NCBI GenBank assembly: GCA_022560025.1
Contig: JAFISE010000033.1
Coordinates: forward strand, 62,001-126,000
Length of the DNA stretch: 64,000 bases
From: Stagonosporopsis chrysanthemi
Taxonomy: Eukaryota > Ascomycota > Dothideomycetes > Pleosporales > Didymellaceae
Direction: 5' to 3'
A program made the translations under genes and the position numbers. Below, in pieces: positions 40,321 to 50,392 of this stretch (position 1 is the first letter of the stretch; each line of letters opens with the position of its first letter). The notes beneath the pieces are model-generated. The model did no database searches, was not told the DNA's origin, and saw only the letters and a list, made by a program, of their open reading frames with translations.

Positions 40321-41748
40321 ATGTCCGCGCTCTCCCGCCTCGCGGTGCCCTTTGTGTACGGCCTCGTTTTCGTGCTGGGCTACCCTTCGCAATGGCTGAT
40401 GATGCGGATGGAGCCGGGGCCGTTGACAAAGAACGAATTGTGGGCGATGAATGTCGCGCTGGTGCTGATTTGGATCACGTATACAAGGACGGTGTTTGTT
40501 GATCCGGGGAGGATCCCAAAGGATTGGGCGGGGAAAGAGGCCGGTGAGAAGGAGGGCGGTAGGGGGCAGGAGAAAGAGGGGGATATGGGTATGAAGAGCA
40601 GGAAATGGTGTCGGAAATGCGAGGCTGCGAAGCCGCCGCGGGCACATCATTGTAAAGAGTGTGGGAGGTGCGTTGGATTCCCCTTGCCTTCCTTTCCCTG
40701 TTCTCACTCATCATGCCGTTGTCTTGCGAAGAGATCTAAACCCACATTCTAACCACATCCCCAGATGCATCCCCAAAATGGACCACCACTGCCCCTGGAC
40801 CTCCAACTGCGTGTCCCACACCACCTTCCCACACTTCCTCCGCTTCCTCGCCTCCGCCACCCTCGGCCTGCTACTCATGGACTCCCTCCTCTTCACCCGC
40901 GTCGCGCACCTATGGCACACGCGCGACCAGCCCTCGTACCTGGGCCCCTCGCTGCCGCAGCTCTCGCACCTCCTAACCGCCTTCCTCGCAACGAGCTTCA
41001 CGCTCTTCCTGCTCTCGGTGCTGCTAGTGCGCAACATCTGGTCGCTGTGCGTCAACACGACGACAATCGAGGGCTGGGAAATTGCCCGCCACGAAACCCT
41101 GCTCCGCCGCGCCCGCCACTTCGGCGGCTACCTCACCACCCCAGACGGCAGCAGCGTGCGCATCGCGCGCCAGGAGTTCCCCTACGACATTGGCTTCCTC
41201 GCCAACATGGCCGCGGGCATGGGCTCCGCCAACCCGCTCAGCTGGGTGAACCCGTTTGCGGGCACGCCGTCGCTGGCCAGCGGGCTGGCGTTCGAGACGA
41301 ACGGGTTCGAGGACGAGGGCACCGTGTGGCCGCCGCCTGACCCGGATCGCGCGTACCGGCGGCGTGCGAGGGGCGAGGTCGTTGGGCCCGCGTTTACGTA
41401 TAGGGATGCGCAGTTGGGCGCCGAGGAGACGGTTGCTGCGTTCCGGGCAAGGCAGGCCGAGGACGCGGTCAGGCGGCGGAAGCCGTTTGTGCAGCGCATG
41501 GAGGTGGTACGGGAGCGGTACGGGGGGTATGAGGGCGTGGGGGAGGGGAGTGCGGAGGAGGGGGCTGAGGATGATGGGGAGAGTGATGGGGTGGAGGAGT
41601 ATGGAGAGGGAGGAGAAGGCGAGGAAGGGTGGCGGAACTCGGAGGGCGAGAGGCTGAAGGATTTTGGTGTCGATGAGGACGTCGAGTTTTACGACGAGCA
41701 GGAGGACGAGATTCCGCTGAGCGAGTTACTGGCGCGCAGACAGGCGGC

Positions 41749-41781
<33 letters not shown>

Positions 41782-41833
41782 GGCGGCGGTGGGCCCATCT
41801 GGAGGCTGGGCGGCATCAGGGTCAACGTACTGA
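40321..41833 (+). CDS. PFA4: Palmitoyltransferase PFA4 (DHHC)
   Basis: A 471-aa S-acyltransferase of the ER, which palmitoylates chitin synthase Chs3 in yeast. Exons are 40321-40667 and 40765-41833; the 97-nt intron splits the Cys-rich domain. Two N-terminal membrane segments (FVYGLVFVLGYP, ALVLIWITYT) come first. The DHHC-CRD follows (WCRKCEAAKPPRAHHCKECGR joined to CIPKMDHHCPWTSNCV). Two more segments (ASATLGLLLMDSLLF, LTAFLATSFTLFLLSVLLV), NTTTIEGWE (the family's TTxE) and FPYDIGFLAN come next. The cytosolic tail is long, acidic and ends with a 15-Ala run encoded by a GCT repeat. The catalytic Cys of DHHC is intact. Confidence 0.93.
41744..41788 (+). repeat. (GCT)10 trinucleotide run coding poly-Ala in PFA4
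   Basis: Two GCG, ten GCT and three GCG codons give 15 alanines near the C-terminus. A pure GCT core of this length is prone to slippage and may vary in length between strains. Confidence 0.9.
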
Positions 41834-42216
41834 AGTACAGGACCGACGTGTTAGACTGTCGAATATGACACCAGACATCACAAGCATGGCTGTCAGTGTT
41901 GCGCGAGCAAGTGGTGAGTCTAGTACATTTCCCCAACAACCAAGATACCTATCCAGGCCATGGCTGTGCGCAGCCAAATTCCAACCCGCCGAGCGCCGTC
42001 CCTCCTGCAGGTGAGGCTTTCTGGGCGAAGCGTCCACAGTGGTCAGCCCCAGCTTCCCACCCGAGCGCACATGATCCGCCACATTGTCATCCTTGGACAA
42101 TCTGAAACCGCCCACCAATCCATTCTTAACCTTGCCTCGACTGCCAACCTTCACTCTTTCCTCTTCTTTCCCATGACCTATTCCCCCCTCTCTTCCCCGG
42201 CTGGACGCGACTCGTC
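41834..42216. other. Convergent 3' intergenic region (PFA4 / HAP3)
   Basis: 383 bp between convergent genes, C/T-rich on the plus strand near 42140-42200. No gene is seen. Confidence 0.55.
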
Positions 42217-43182
42217 CTAGTAGTCGGCGCTGCCGTTTCCGTTGTGGACGCTGTAGCCAAAGGCGGTGGCGCCATCCTCGGCCATGTCCTGGTCGGCGCT
42301 CAGAACATGCTGCTGCTGCTGATTCTCTGCGCCGGGCGCGTTGGCGCTGGCCCCAGGCGCACCGAATTGGCCGGTTGGCTTGTTCTGATTTGCGAGTAGG
42401 GTCTCGAGGCACCAATCAACATGCAGTTCAGAAAGTGTTATGCGCCAATGTGTTCACAAAGGAGAGACACGGACGAAGGGGAAGGGGCAGCTTACCTCGC
42501 GGTAGCGAGAAAGGTAGATCTTCAGGGCCTCGGAGTAGTTCTCGAAGCCGAGCGACGTCATGGCGAACAGAATATCCTCGCCGTTGACCGTCTTGCGCTT
42601 CTCCTGGTGGCATTTCTCGGATGCTACAGCCACGGCATCAGCGGCGGACGCAGAAAAGGGGGGGAGGGCTGGCACGGGGACTCACCCTCGCTGGTGATGA
42701 AGGAGATGAACTCGCTCACGCACTCCTGCATGCACTCCTTGGCCTCCTTTGCAATCTTTGCGTTTTCGGGCAGAGCCGTCTTCATGATACGGGCGACTGG
42801 AGCAAAATTACGGATGTTAGCATCCGAGGCGGCATTGGCAGGGGAGCTCTTGGCGCCGTTCTGTGGCGGAGAGGCGGACGACTGCGGCGACTCGGAGGAC
42901 ATGGCTGCAGGGCATACAGGCGGGCGACTGCTCTCTGCAGGGCGATTCGAACAGGCGAGGCGCAGGCGGGCAGTGATGGGAGGGCTAATCAAAACGACGG
43001 GGAGGGCTGGGGGAGGTTGACGCACCATTTGCGATTGGAAGCCATCGGTCCTGTTCCTTGACCTCGAATTCGTAGCCGAGACCTTGGGCTTGTGTATCCT
43101 CAGCGTTCCTGTCCATATGTTGGTCGTCGTCAGGCGACTGCGGTGGTTCCACACCGTCCTTCTTGGGCGGGGTCGACGACAT
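42217..43182 (-). CDS. HAP3: CCAAT-binding factor subunit HAP3/HapC (NF-YB)
   Basis: A 193-aa histone-fold subunit of the CCAAT-binding complex, which acts with HapB and HapE (and HapX in iron control). Minus-strand exons are 43026-43182, 42686-42796, 42496-42623 and 42217-42402; introns are 229, 62 and 93 nt. The protein starts MSSTPPKKDG. The NF-YB core runs VKEQDRWLPIAN, VARIMKTALPENAKIAKEAK, CMQECVSEFISFITSEA, SEKCHQEKRKTVNGEDILFA and MTSLGFENYSEALKIYLSRY, all canonical. The tail is Gln/Asn/Gly-rich (NQQQQHVLSADQ). Intron 1 contains a second ATG (42902) in the frame of exon 2, giving an alternative 35-residue N-terminus (MSSESPQSSA...). Placement of the final acceptor (CTCGAG) is by homology. 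Confidence 0.93.
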
Positions 43183-43415
43183 GTTTATTCGGCGGGCTGC
43201 AGGGGCGGTTTCCACGGCGAGGGTGCGTGTGCGCTGGCGGACTGCGAGGTGATTTGTTGGCGTCCACGTCACCGGAGACAGGCGCCAAGCTGTGCGACGG
43301 GGTGAGGCCTGGGGAGCGAAGCGGTTAGCGGCATGCACAGCAGACGCGGGCGCAGGCGCAGACGCAGACGTGGGCGTAGACGACGCGGGCGCGCGCAAGG
43401 GAGCCGGCGTGCAGC

Positions 43416-43450
43416 ACTGCACTGCACTGCACTGCACTGCACTGCACTGC
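43416..43450. repeat. (ACTGC)7 pentanucleotide microsatellite
   Basis: Seven perfect ACTGC units lie 234 bp upstream of the HAP3 start codon, with one more partial unit on each side. They are in non-coding DNA, or in the HAP3 5'-UTR if the leader is long. Confidence 0.95.
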
Positions 43451-44370
43451 AGCTGGAGAGGGCGCGCCGAGCGGGCTTACCTGGGCGCGGTCGAGGGGAT
43501 GCGGAGGGACGTGGGCGGCGAGGGTTCGGGCGCCTCAGCGGTGGCGGCGACGGGGGCACAGAGGCACAGAGGCACGGCGGGCAGGTCGGCGGGCAGTGTG
43601 TGCGACGGCGCGCTGGAGCTAGGGCGCAATGTCACGGTGCGGGAGCTGGGTGCGACGGGGGACCGCATGCAGCTGTGGGCGGTTAGCGGGGCGGGGGCGC
43701 GGCCGGCAGTGGGCAGGGCGGGCGGGTGACGGAGGGTGCGGCGCGGTCGTGGGCGGGCAGGCGGGTGTGCGTCTGCGGGAACCGTGGGCGCGAGCGTGCT
43801 GGCCGTGGTGTTGTCGGTTGTCAGTCAAGACGCAGCGCCGTCGTCGTTCGCAGGCCTCCGTCACAACAGACGCGCCAGCCAATGGCCGCGCGACGACGCC
43901 CCCGAAGGCTGGAGCTTGCAGGAGCTTGGACGGCCGCGGGTGGAGCGTCGAATCGGCGGCAGGCCATGTTCTGGTTGGGCGCCCTGACACAACACCAGAA
44001 CAACAATACACAGTGCAGCGCTTGACCACTACCACGTGATTCCCTGCGCCTCCATTCCCCAGCCCTGCGCTCTGACGTGCATACAGTACATACAAGCACT
44101 CGGCTCGGTCCACACTCACGGCCCACCTCTGCCCAGCTCAGCTCAGCTCCCGGCCCGGTCACTCACCGGCCCATCAGCTCGCAGCTCGCAGCTCGCAGCA
44201 CATGCGCTGTCCTGCGAACCCAGGCGATCATGTCTGCCCGCCTCACTCGCATGCCGTGCGCCTGCCTCTCCATCTACACCGTTCGTCCACTGCCATGACG
44301 TCGACCCTGACATTGACGTTAGCCTTGGCGTCGACCTAGACATCGACCTTGATGTTGAGCCCCCAACACA

Positions 44371-44390
44371 TGACATCACATGACATCACA
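44371..44390. repeat. Exact 10-bp tandem duplication
   Basis: TGACATCACA occurs twice in direct tandem, followed by a partial TCACC. TGACATCA resembles a one-mismatch CRE/ATF site (TGACGTCA), but no binding is implied. Confidence 0.8.
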
Positions 44391-44842
44391 TCACCGCCCC
44401 CTCTACATACATACATAGGTTTGAGCCACTCGCGGCACTCCCTGCCTCGCCGGCCCCTGGTATCCTATGAGCTGCATGTCCGCGCCTGTGGGCCCGGGCT
44501 GGCGGTCCTCGTCTGCAGCTCATGTGCTGTATGTACTGTGTATGCGGGACAGTATGCGGGACAGCGAATGTTGCATGGCTGTTGACACGTCGATCCTGGC
44601 GTGCGGGGGCCAGGGGGGGGGGGGCCGCAGCACGGGTTGCAGGTGTGGAGGAGCGTGTGGGTGGAGTCGTGGTGCCGCTGGACAGGTCAGTGTGAAGGTG
44701 GAGTTTGATGAAGACGTGGACTGGACGTTGATGGAGATACGATACGATACTGTACACCACATAAATTCTGCTTTGGCGTTGACAACCCCCGTCTCCATGA
44801 GCCACACTGCAGCGCAACCAGCACAATTCAGACATCAAAGAC

Positions 44843-45925
44843 TTACCTCGTCGTCCTCCTCCAAAACTCCCCAATACGCTCTGCAACCTCCCCCGCCCGC
44901 TCCCTCACAACCGCATGCCCCACCCCTAGCACAACCCTCGTCTCAAACCCCAACTGCTCCACCTCCTCCACCGTGTTCAGCTCGTCCAGCTCCCCCAGCA
45001 CCGCCAGCGCAGGGACCCCCGTCTCCCTCGCCCGGCGGAACAGCTCCTGGTTCTCGAACACGCCGCCGTCCCTGAAGACGCCCACGACGGTCGCGCGGTG
45101 GCCCGCGTGCTCGCGCAGCTGCCAGTGCTTGACGGCCTGCGCGACGACCTCGCCTCTCGCGACGCTCTGCTGCCAGTCTGCGGGGACAGTCAGGGGTCCG
45201 CCTTCAAGGGCGCGGACCACGAAATCCGCAGCCCTCTCCTCGTCTTCTGGGCTACAAGACGTGCCGAGCCAGTGCTGCTCTTCGTGTGAAAACCAGTTCT
45301 TCCTCAGCAAGCCCGCGGGCGCAATCAGAGTGAGACTATGCAGACTCTTCGCAGCCCCCCCGTGATACGCCGTCAACCACTCCATCGCCACCACGCTGCC
45401 AAACGAATACCCCACCACCGCCGTGCCCTCCTTCACCCCCTGACCTGCACCACCCCACCCCAGCTCCCCAACCAGCTCCCCAACCAGCCCCTCCACCAGC
45501 CCCGCAAACACCCCCGTCGAGAGCGGCACCACCGGCGTCTCGCTCAGCCCGTGGCCCCACAGATCGAGCAGCGCAAACGCAGCCGCCGGGAACTGGGACC
45601 GCAGGGCGGAGACAAGGGGCAGCAGGCCCAGAGCGGGGGTCTGCACGCCGTGGACGAGGAGGACGCGGGACGGCGGGGCCTGTGTTGATCTGCTGCTGCT
45701 GCCGCTCTGAGCAGACGGCGCATCTGAACCAGAACCAGAACCGAGGCCGGGATCCGAGGGCCTGAAGACGTAGTACGCCGCTCTCCCCAGCGGGGTCGTG
45801 AGGTATTGCACGCGCGGCAGGAGGGCGCCGAAGGTGGATGTGAACTGCTCTTCCGAAGGGGCGGGGATGGGCGGTCTCTGGGGGAAGTCTGCGCCAGGGC
45901 GGGGGAGAACGAGGAGCGGGGACAT
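44843..45925 (-). CDS. Alpha/beta hydrolase, unknown substrate
   Basis: A 360-aa single-exon alpha/beta-hydrolase-fold protein. Strand beta-3 and the oxyanion HG read VLLVHGVQTPALG (about residues 88-100), followed by LLDLWGHGLSETP. The nucleophile elbow is VVGYSFGSVVAMEW (Ser in GYSFGS, about residue 172). The acid is probably in VLGELDELNTVEEV and the His in VLGVGHAVVRERAGEV, giving a complete Ser-Asp-His triad. A Gly/Ser-rich insert (LGSGSGSDAPSAQSGSSS) lies before the first motif. No signal peptide or membrane segment is obvious, so it is probably cytosolic. The HGV...GHG...GHxV pattern resembles epoxide-hydrolase/esterase-type members, but the substrate cannot be named. Confidence 0.82.
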   Translation of the reverse strand: MSPLLVLPRPGADFPQRPPIPAPSEEQFTSTFGALLPRVQYLTTPLGRAAYYVFRPSDPGLGSGSGSDAPSAQSGSSSRSTQAPPSRVLLVHGVQTPALGLLPLVSALRSQFPAAAFALLDLWGHGLSETPVVPLSTGVFAGLVEGLVGELVGELGWGGAGQGVKEGTAVVGYSFGSVVAMEWLTAYHGGAAKSLHSLTLIAPAGLLRKNWFSHEEQHWLGTSCSPEDEERAADFVVRALEGGPLTVPADWQQSVARGEVVAQAVKHWQLREHAGHRATVVGVFRDGGVFENQELFRRARETGVPALAVLGELDELNTVEEVEQLGFETRVVLGVGHAVVRERAGEVAERIGEFWRRTTR

Positions 45926-46335
45926 GTTGGTGGTGCGTCGTGGGTTTGGTGTGGTGTTGTGTTGTGGTGGTGAGACTAAGGGTGAGACTGGCGTTGGATT
46001 GGTAATGAGTGGGAAGGTTTGGAGGCGGCGATAGTATGCTTATGTAGAGCTTTTGATAGCGATAAGGCGTGCTCATGGATCCACTTCTGTAGTCTGGAAT
46101 CTACACGGAAAGAAGACAACTGCATCCTTCGTAACTATAAGATTGAGCTAGCTGGAATGGGGATGTAGAGGTCCATATATAGCAGTATCAGCGGAGTTAT
46201 ATTGTACGTCAATTCGTATATCCATTTCATGTCAGACGTTCATTACAGCGGGTAGTTGATACTCAAGCCTCCGGCCCAATCTATGAAATCCCATTTGTCC
46301 ATTCTCATATGCCCAAAAAGTTCATCACAAACAGC
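45926..46335. other. Intergenic: hydrolase promoter / AMP deaminase 3' flank
   Basis: 410 bp between two minus-strand genes. The 46100-46260 part is AT-rich, consistent with a 3' end of AMD1. No gene is seen. Confidence 0.55.
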
Positions 46336-49300
46336 CTACATATCCTCGTCATCCGTGTCATACTCCTGCACTGCCGGCTGCGTGGGCACGCGCGGCAAGC
46401 CCGAGTGGCCGTCCTCACCATCCTCGAGATTGCTACTACGCAGGCTGCTGCGCCTCCGTCGACTGACCACACCCGGGAAGATTCTTGGCTCGCCGTCGAG
46501 ATTCACGCTGCTCGATGTCCGTGTCAACCCAACGTCTTGATCCGCGGGCTGTTGACCAGCTGGTGGTTGGGGCGCGGAAAGCACGCTCGGACTAATAGTC
46601 ATGCTGGACGTGCGGCGAGGGCGCTCCGTGTTGCCGTCGGTGGGCGAAGTGGGCTGGGTGGGCATGCTCGCGATGTCGGTGGTAGATGTAGATGGATTCA
46701 ACCGCGCCTGCTGGGCAGGAAACGAAGAAGGAGGCAGCCTGGGAAAGGTCTTGTCGTGCCCGTGCGGGTCGGCGGACGACTGGGGCTGCAGCGAGTGTAC
46801 TGGCGAGCCCGGGTGCGTGGCTTGATGTGTCTTAGGAGTCTGAGGGATCTGTTGCTCGGGCTGGAGATTCGACATAGTAAGATCGTGGGCTTCAGCGTTG
46901 GCCGCCCGAGTGTATCGGTCGATCATGGCAAGCTCCTGCATCAAGGTCTCGTGTCTGAAAGCCTCACGGACGCTGGGCACGTTGGACCTTGCCATATCGT
47001 TACCTGCAACGCCGGGGAGATTGTAGTTGGCTCCCAACCACTTCTGCTTGACAATGTGCTCGAATCCACTCTGCTCGACCGAGTGCTTGGCAAGCTCACA
47101 CATGTCGACCGCGCTGAGTTTGTAGATCTGCGCTGCTACGGAGTACTCCTCGATCAGCGGTTCCTTTGTGAATGCAAATTGCAGCGGATCGTCTGTGGAC
47201 AGCGAGACGTTCAAACCACGCCGGAAGTAGCTCAGAAAAGGGTTCCGCTCATATGCGAGGAACAGAGCGTTGTTGCTAAGTGGCGACATGGCTATACCAA
47301 TCTGTTCCAGATAGAAGATGTACTGCAACAGTGGCAGCTTACGCAGGGTCAGGCCGTGGCTGATACTATGGCAGCAGAGAACAGCGGCAGCCAAGTGGTC
47401 GGTGTCGCCAGCCTCTCCGCAGTGAGGACGCAACAAGAACGTGTTGAAACCACGCTGCTTCCTCCACACATTGAGTGAGGACATGTTGGAGAATAGGTAG
47501 TACATCCAGTAGCTGTAGGGAGGGTTCTGCTTTGTGGTCCACTCCTTTGGGGTCGGGAACTTCCTGAAGACACGACGCTCGACCTTGCTCTCGTCATCAA
47601 CACTATCGAAACCGATGACTCTCTGCAAGAAAATGTGGAGCTTGGGGTGGCTGCTGGGGTCTTTTGTGACTTCAAAAAGCGGTTGGAAGACGTTGCGAAC
47701 AACCTCTTCAAAGTCGTGCATCAGCCCAGTGGCCTTGTACACGTCGAAGAGACGGGGCACTTGGATGAGCCATCTCACGTTGGGTGAGAACAGCTTGTTA
47801 TCCACCACCCACGCTGCGAGCTTGTCCCATTCTTCCAGATCGCGGCCGTAGACTGAAATGCGCCACTCAACGAATTGGTACTTGCTGGATTCCAAATCAG
47901 AGATGACCTCCTTTGTGATCTCAGCAAGATACCTCCCCTTGATGAAGTTGTCGGTCTTCAGGAAGATGGTTCGCAGACGCGATTCGCCAATGGGGTTATA
48001 CTTCAAGTTGAATTTGTCGAAGCGGTGGAAGGAGTCGGTGTGTGCATGCATATCCAGTGTGTCGATACTAAGATCGTATGCTGTCAGGTTGATGGATTCG
48101 AACACTTCTCTCAAAGTGAGGTGCTTGCCGTCACGGAACAAGACTACCTCATCCGGCGACTTCTTCATCTTTGACTTGATGAAGCGCAGCAAATGCTTCT
48201 GATTCATGCACGCCGAGTGGTGGACGTGGGTGTCGACCTTTCGCACGTTGTAGAAATCCCTATGGGGCACCTTCTTGCTGTCGGCGATCTCCTGGTACTC
48301 GTTTAGGAGGTAGTAGAGATTGAATTTGCCCTCGAGGTATTGGAGCCTTCGGAATGCAAAGCTCTTGCTTGGGCCGTCCGAGGAGATTTCCAGGATAGCA
48401 TCCAAATCAATGTAGAACTCTCGCAGTGTGGGAATGGCCACGATAGGTGTGTCGAGCTCGGCGGATTTGGCGTTCTCATAGACCTGGAACACACCACCGC
48501 TGTCGATGCGGAAGGTCATTTCAGACGGTCCGGGAAGCGGCAGAAGGTCGTCCATGAAGAAGTCCTCACCAATGTTGGTACCCATCTTTCGAGGGGGCTT
48601 GGGCGGCGCTTCGGCGGGCTCCAGCACTGTGCTATTAGCCATGCTGCTCGATGCATTGCGGCGCTCCTTGGAAGAATCGTTCCATACGGGCTCCGGGTGA
48701 GGGGGGTAGATCTTCCATCCAGGATCGTTTCTGGGACTGTCCATGTCGTGCTGCAGCGACAACCGTATGTACTTGTGGCGGAGGTCGAGCACTTTTTGCA
48801 CGTTTGTGTAGATGGCAGTGAGCTCAGCCGTCACGCTCGAGTCTGACATGGCAAACCCTCCGGCGCCTGAGCCAACACCAACCCCTGCACCTGCCCCGTG
48901 TATGCCCTGGTCTGCAAGCAGGGGCTTATCTTCGTGGGGGAGGGTAGGGTGCTGCGCACTGGCTCGCGCTTCCTGGTCGGCCTGAAGGAAGACGTCGCCG
49001 AGTTGACTGCCTTTCTGCGAGCGTGGGTCCATTGGCTGCTGAAATTGTGGCTGTCCTAGCGGGTGGGCATGGTTTGCGAGGCTGGCATTGCTCTTGCGCG
49101 AGCGGATGCTCATGCCATCTGCGGCGCCAAAGTTGGGAGGAAACGTCTTCGCGCGCAGAGCTGGGCTGTAGCCGTCGCCCGCCTGAGAGCCCCCATGCTG
49201 GGTCTCCCACTGGTGGCGCTGATAGAACTGCTTTGCTTCGATGTGGCTCATTTGCTTCTCGGCCGTGTAGTCGTAGAAGGCGTTCTTGCGCTGCTTGTCG

Positions 49301-49582
49301 CGAGGCAGCATTCCATTGCCGTCTTCCTCGATGCTCGTGCCATCTGCCGTGCCACTGGCGCCAGTGAACCCTTGCGCAAGGTCACCGCTGTCGGCGTCGG
49401 GATCAGAGACGTCTGGGCTGTACTCTTCGTCTTCATCCGACGAGAGCGCATGGTCGTGGCTGACGGTGGGGCCCAGCGCTGGAGAGCCATCGGCGTCTGC
49501 AGCAAAAGCGCCTGCAATTCAGTCAGTCGTTGGTCGAGGAGCGCTGTGGCCGCTGTGGCCGCTGGCACGTACTACCTCGCAT
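46336..49582 (-). CDS. AMD1: AMP deaminase
   Basis: A 1,060-aa cytosolic zinc enzyme converting AMP to IMP plus ammonia, controlling adenylate balance. Minus-strand exons are 49576-49582 (ATGCGAG, 7 nt) and 46336-49511, with a 64-nt intron (GTAGTA, GACTGACTGA, TTGCAG). The upstream frame GAFAADADGS... continues past the first internal ATG (49311), so a short first exon is needed; this one is my best guess. The catalytic core carries VDTHVHHSACMNQKHLLRF (zinc HxH), RPHCGEAGD, IAMSPLSNNALF and the family signature SLSTDDPLQFAFT. The N-terminal 200 and C-terminal 190 residues are disordered, Ser/Pro/Gln-rich, typical of fungal orthologues. Confidence 0.93.
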
Positions 49583-50392
49583 CGTCCCGCTGCACATTTT
49601 GTGTGTAAGTTATGGCTTTTGCGGGGAGCGCAGCGAAAAACATGGGAGCAGGAATCACGGCGGCCTCCGAAGGCGCGTCGCACCGCCGCGTACAAGCGCG
49701 TGCGAGACCGAGTGGCGGCTGGCCATTGAGCAGCAGCACGGTGTGTCACACATGAAGGAAGACGGCTATAGGGACGCTCTGTAGACGTTCCTGCCTTATT
49801 GGGGCAGGAGTTGCAGCTTGCAGCGGCAGGAGCAGGAGCAGGAGCAGGAGCTTGCCGCTGCTCCTTGGTCACGACATGGCAAAGCTGTGGCGCCTGTGTC
49901 CGATCCGTCTACTCCTCGGCATGGCGGCACGGTTGCAGGCATCCCGAGCGCGTCCAGATCTCCTTGCAGCACTTGCTGGTTGTGTCAGTTCAGAAGCGGG
50001 CTGATTGTAAGTGTGGTCAATTGCTAGGCGTGGCGAATGCACTTTGTGTTGCTAGCATTGAACATACTGCGTAACTGGCAGCAGAGCTCTGCAAGCTGTC
50101 GTGCAAAAACGGGGACCTACACTGAAGACGTCTTCAATCGATGAGAATCCGCTATAGCCCATCATTGCCTACTCATCGAGTCCATGCGTCATGCTTGCAC
50201 ACAGAAACGATGCACGTTCAAACTGTCGTTCTTCGTCAAATCCAGGTATCATTGATCCGCTGAGCTCGGACGCGCCGCTAGTACGAAGTAGCTTCTCCAT
50301 CCATGTGCTTCGAAAATTTGGCCATCATCTCGCCCCAAGATAGTAAAACACATCTCGTGCTCTCAACTTTTTTCTTCAATCTCATCGCCATA
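49583..50392. promoter_or_regulatory. Divergent promoter region (AMD1 / RRM protein)
   Basis: 810 bp between divergent starts, with a short (GCAGGA)n-like run near 49825-49851 and a T/C-rich tract just before the RRM gene start (50360-50385). No gene is seen. Confidence 0.5.

Larger units (their letters stand above)
43183..44842. other. 1.66 kb GC-rich non-coding block upstream of HAP3
   Basis: No gene is supported although long frames exist on both strands; these follow from very high GC content. Within it lie a pentanucleotide repeat (43416-43450), a hexameric-period stretch (44297-44355), a 10-bp direct duplication (44371-44390) and a run of 12 G (44613-44624). It probably contains a long HAP3 promoter and 5'-UTR plus the 3' flank of the hydrolase gene. 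Confidence 0.55.

Noticed and set aside
41469..41939. Minus-strand frame with a poly-Gln run opposite PFA4
   Set aside because: It is the antisense reading of the GCT repeat in a well-supported PFA4 exon.
43879..43883. A CCAAT box upstream of HAP3, suggesting autoregulation
   Set aside because: A single pentamer in 1.6 kb is at or below random expectation.
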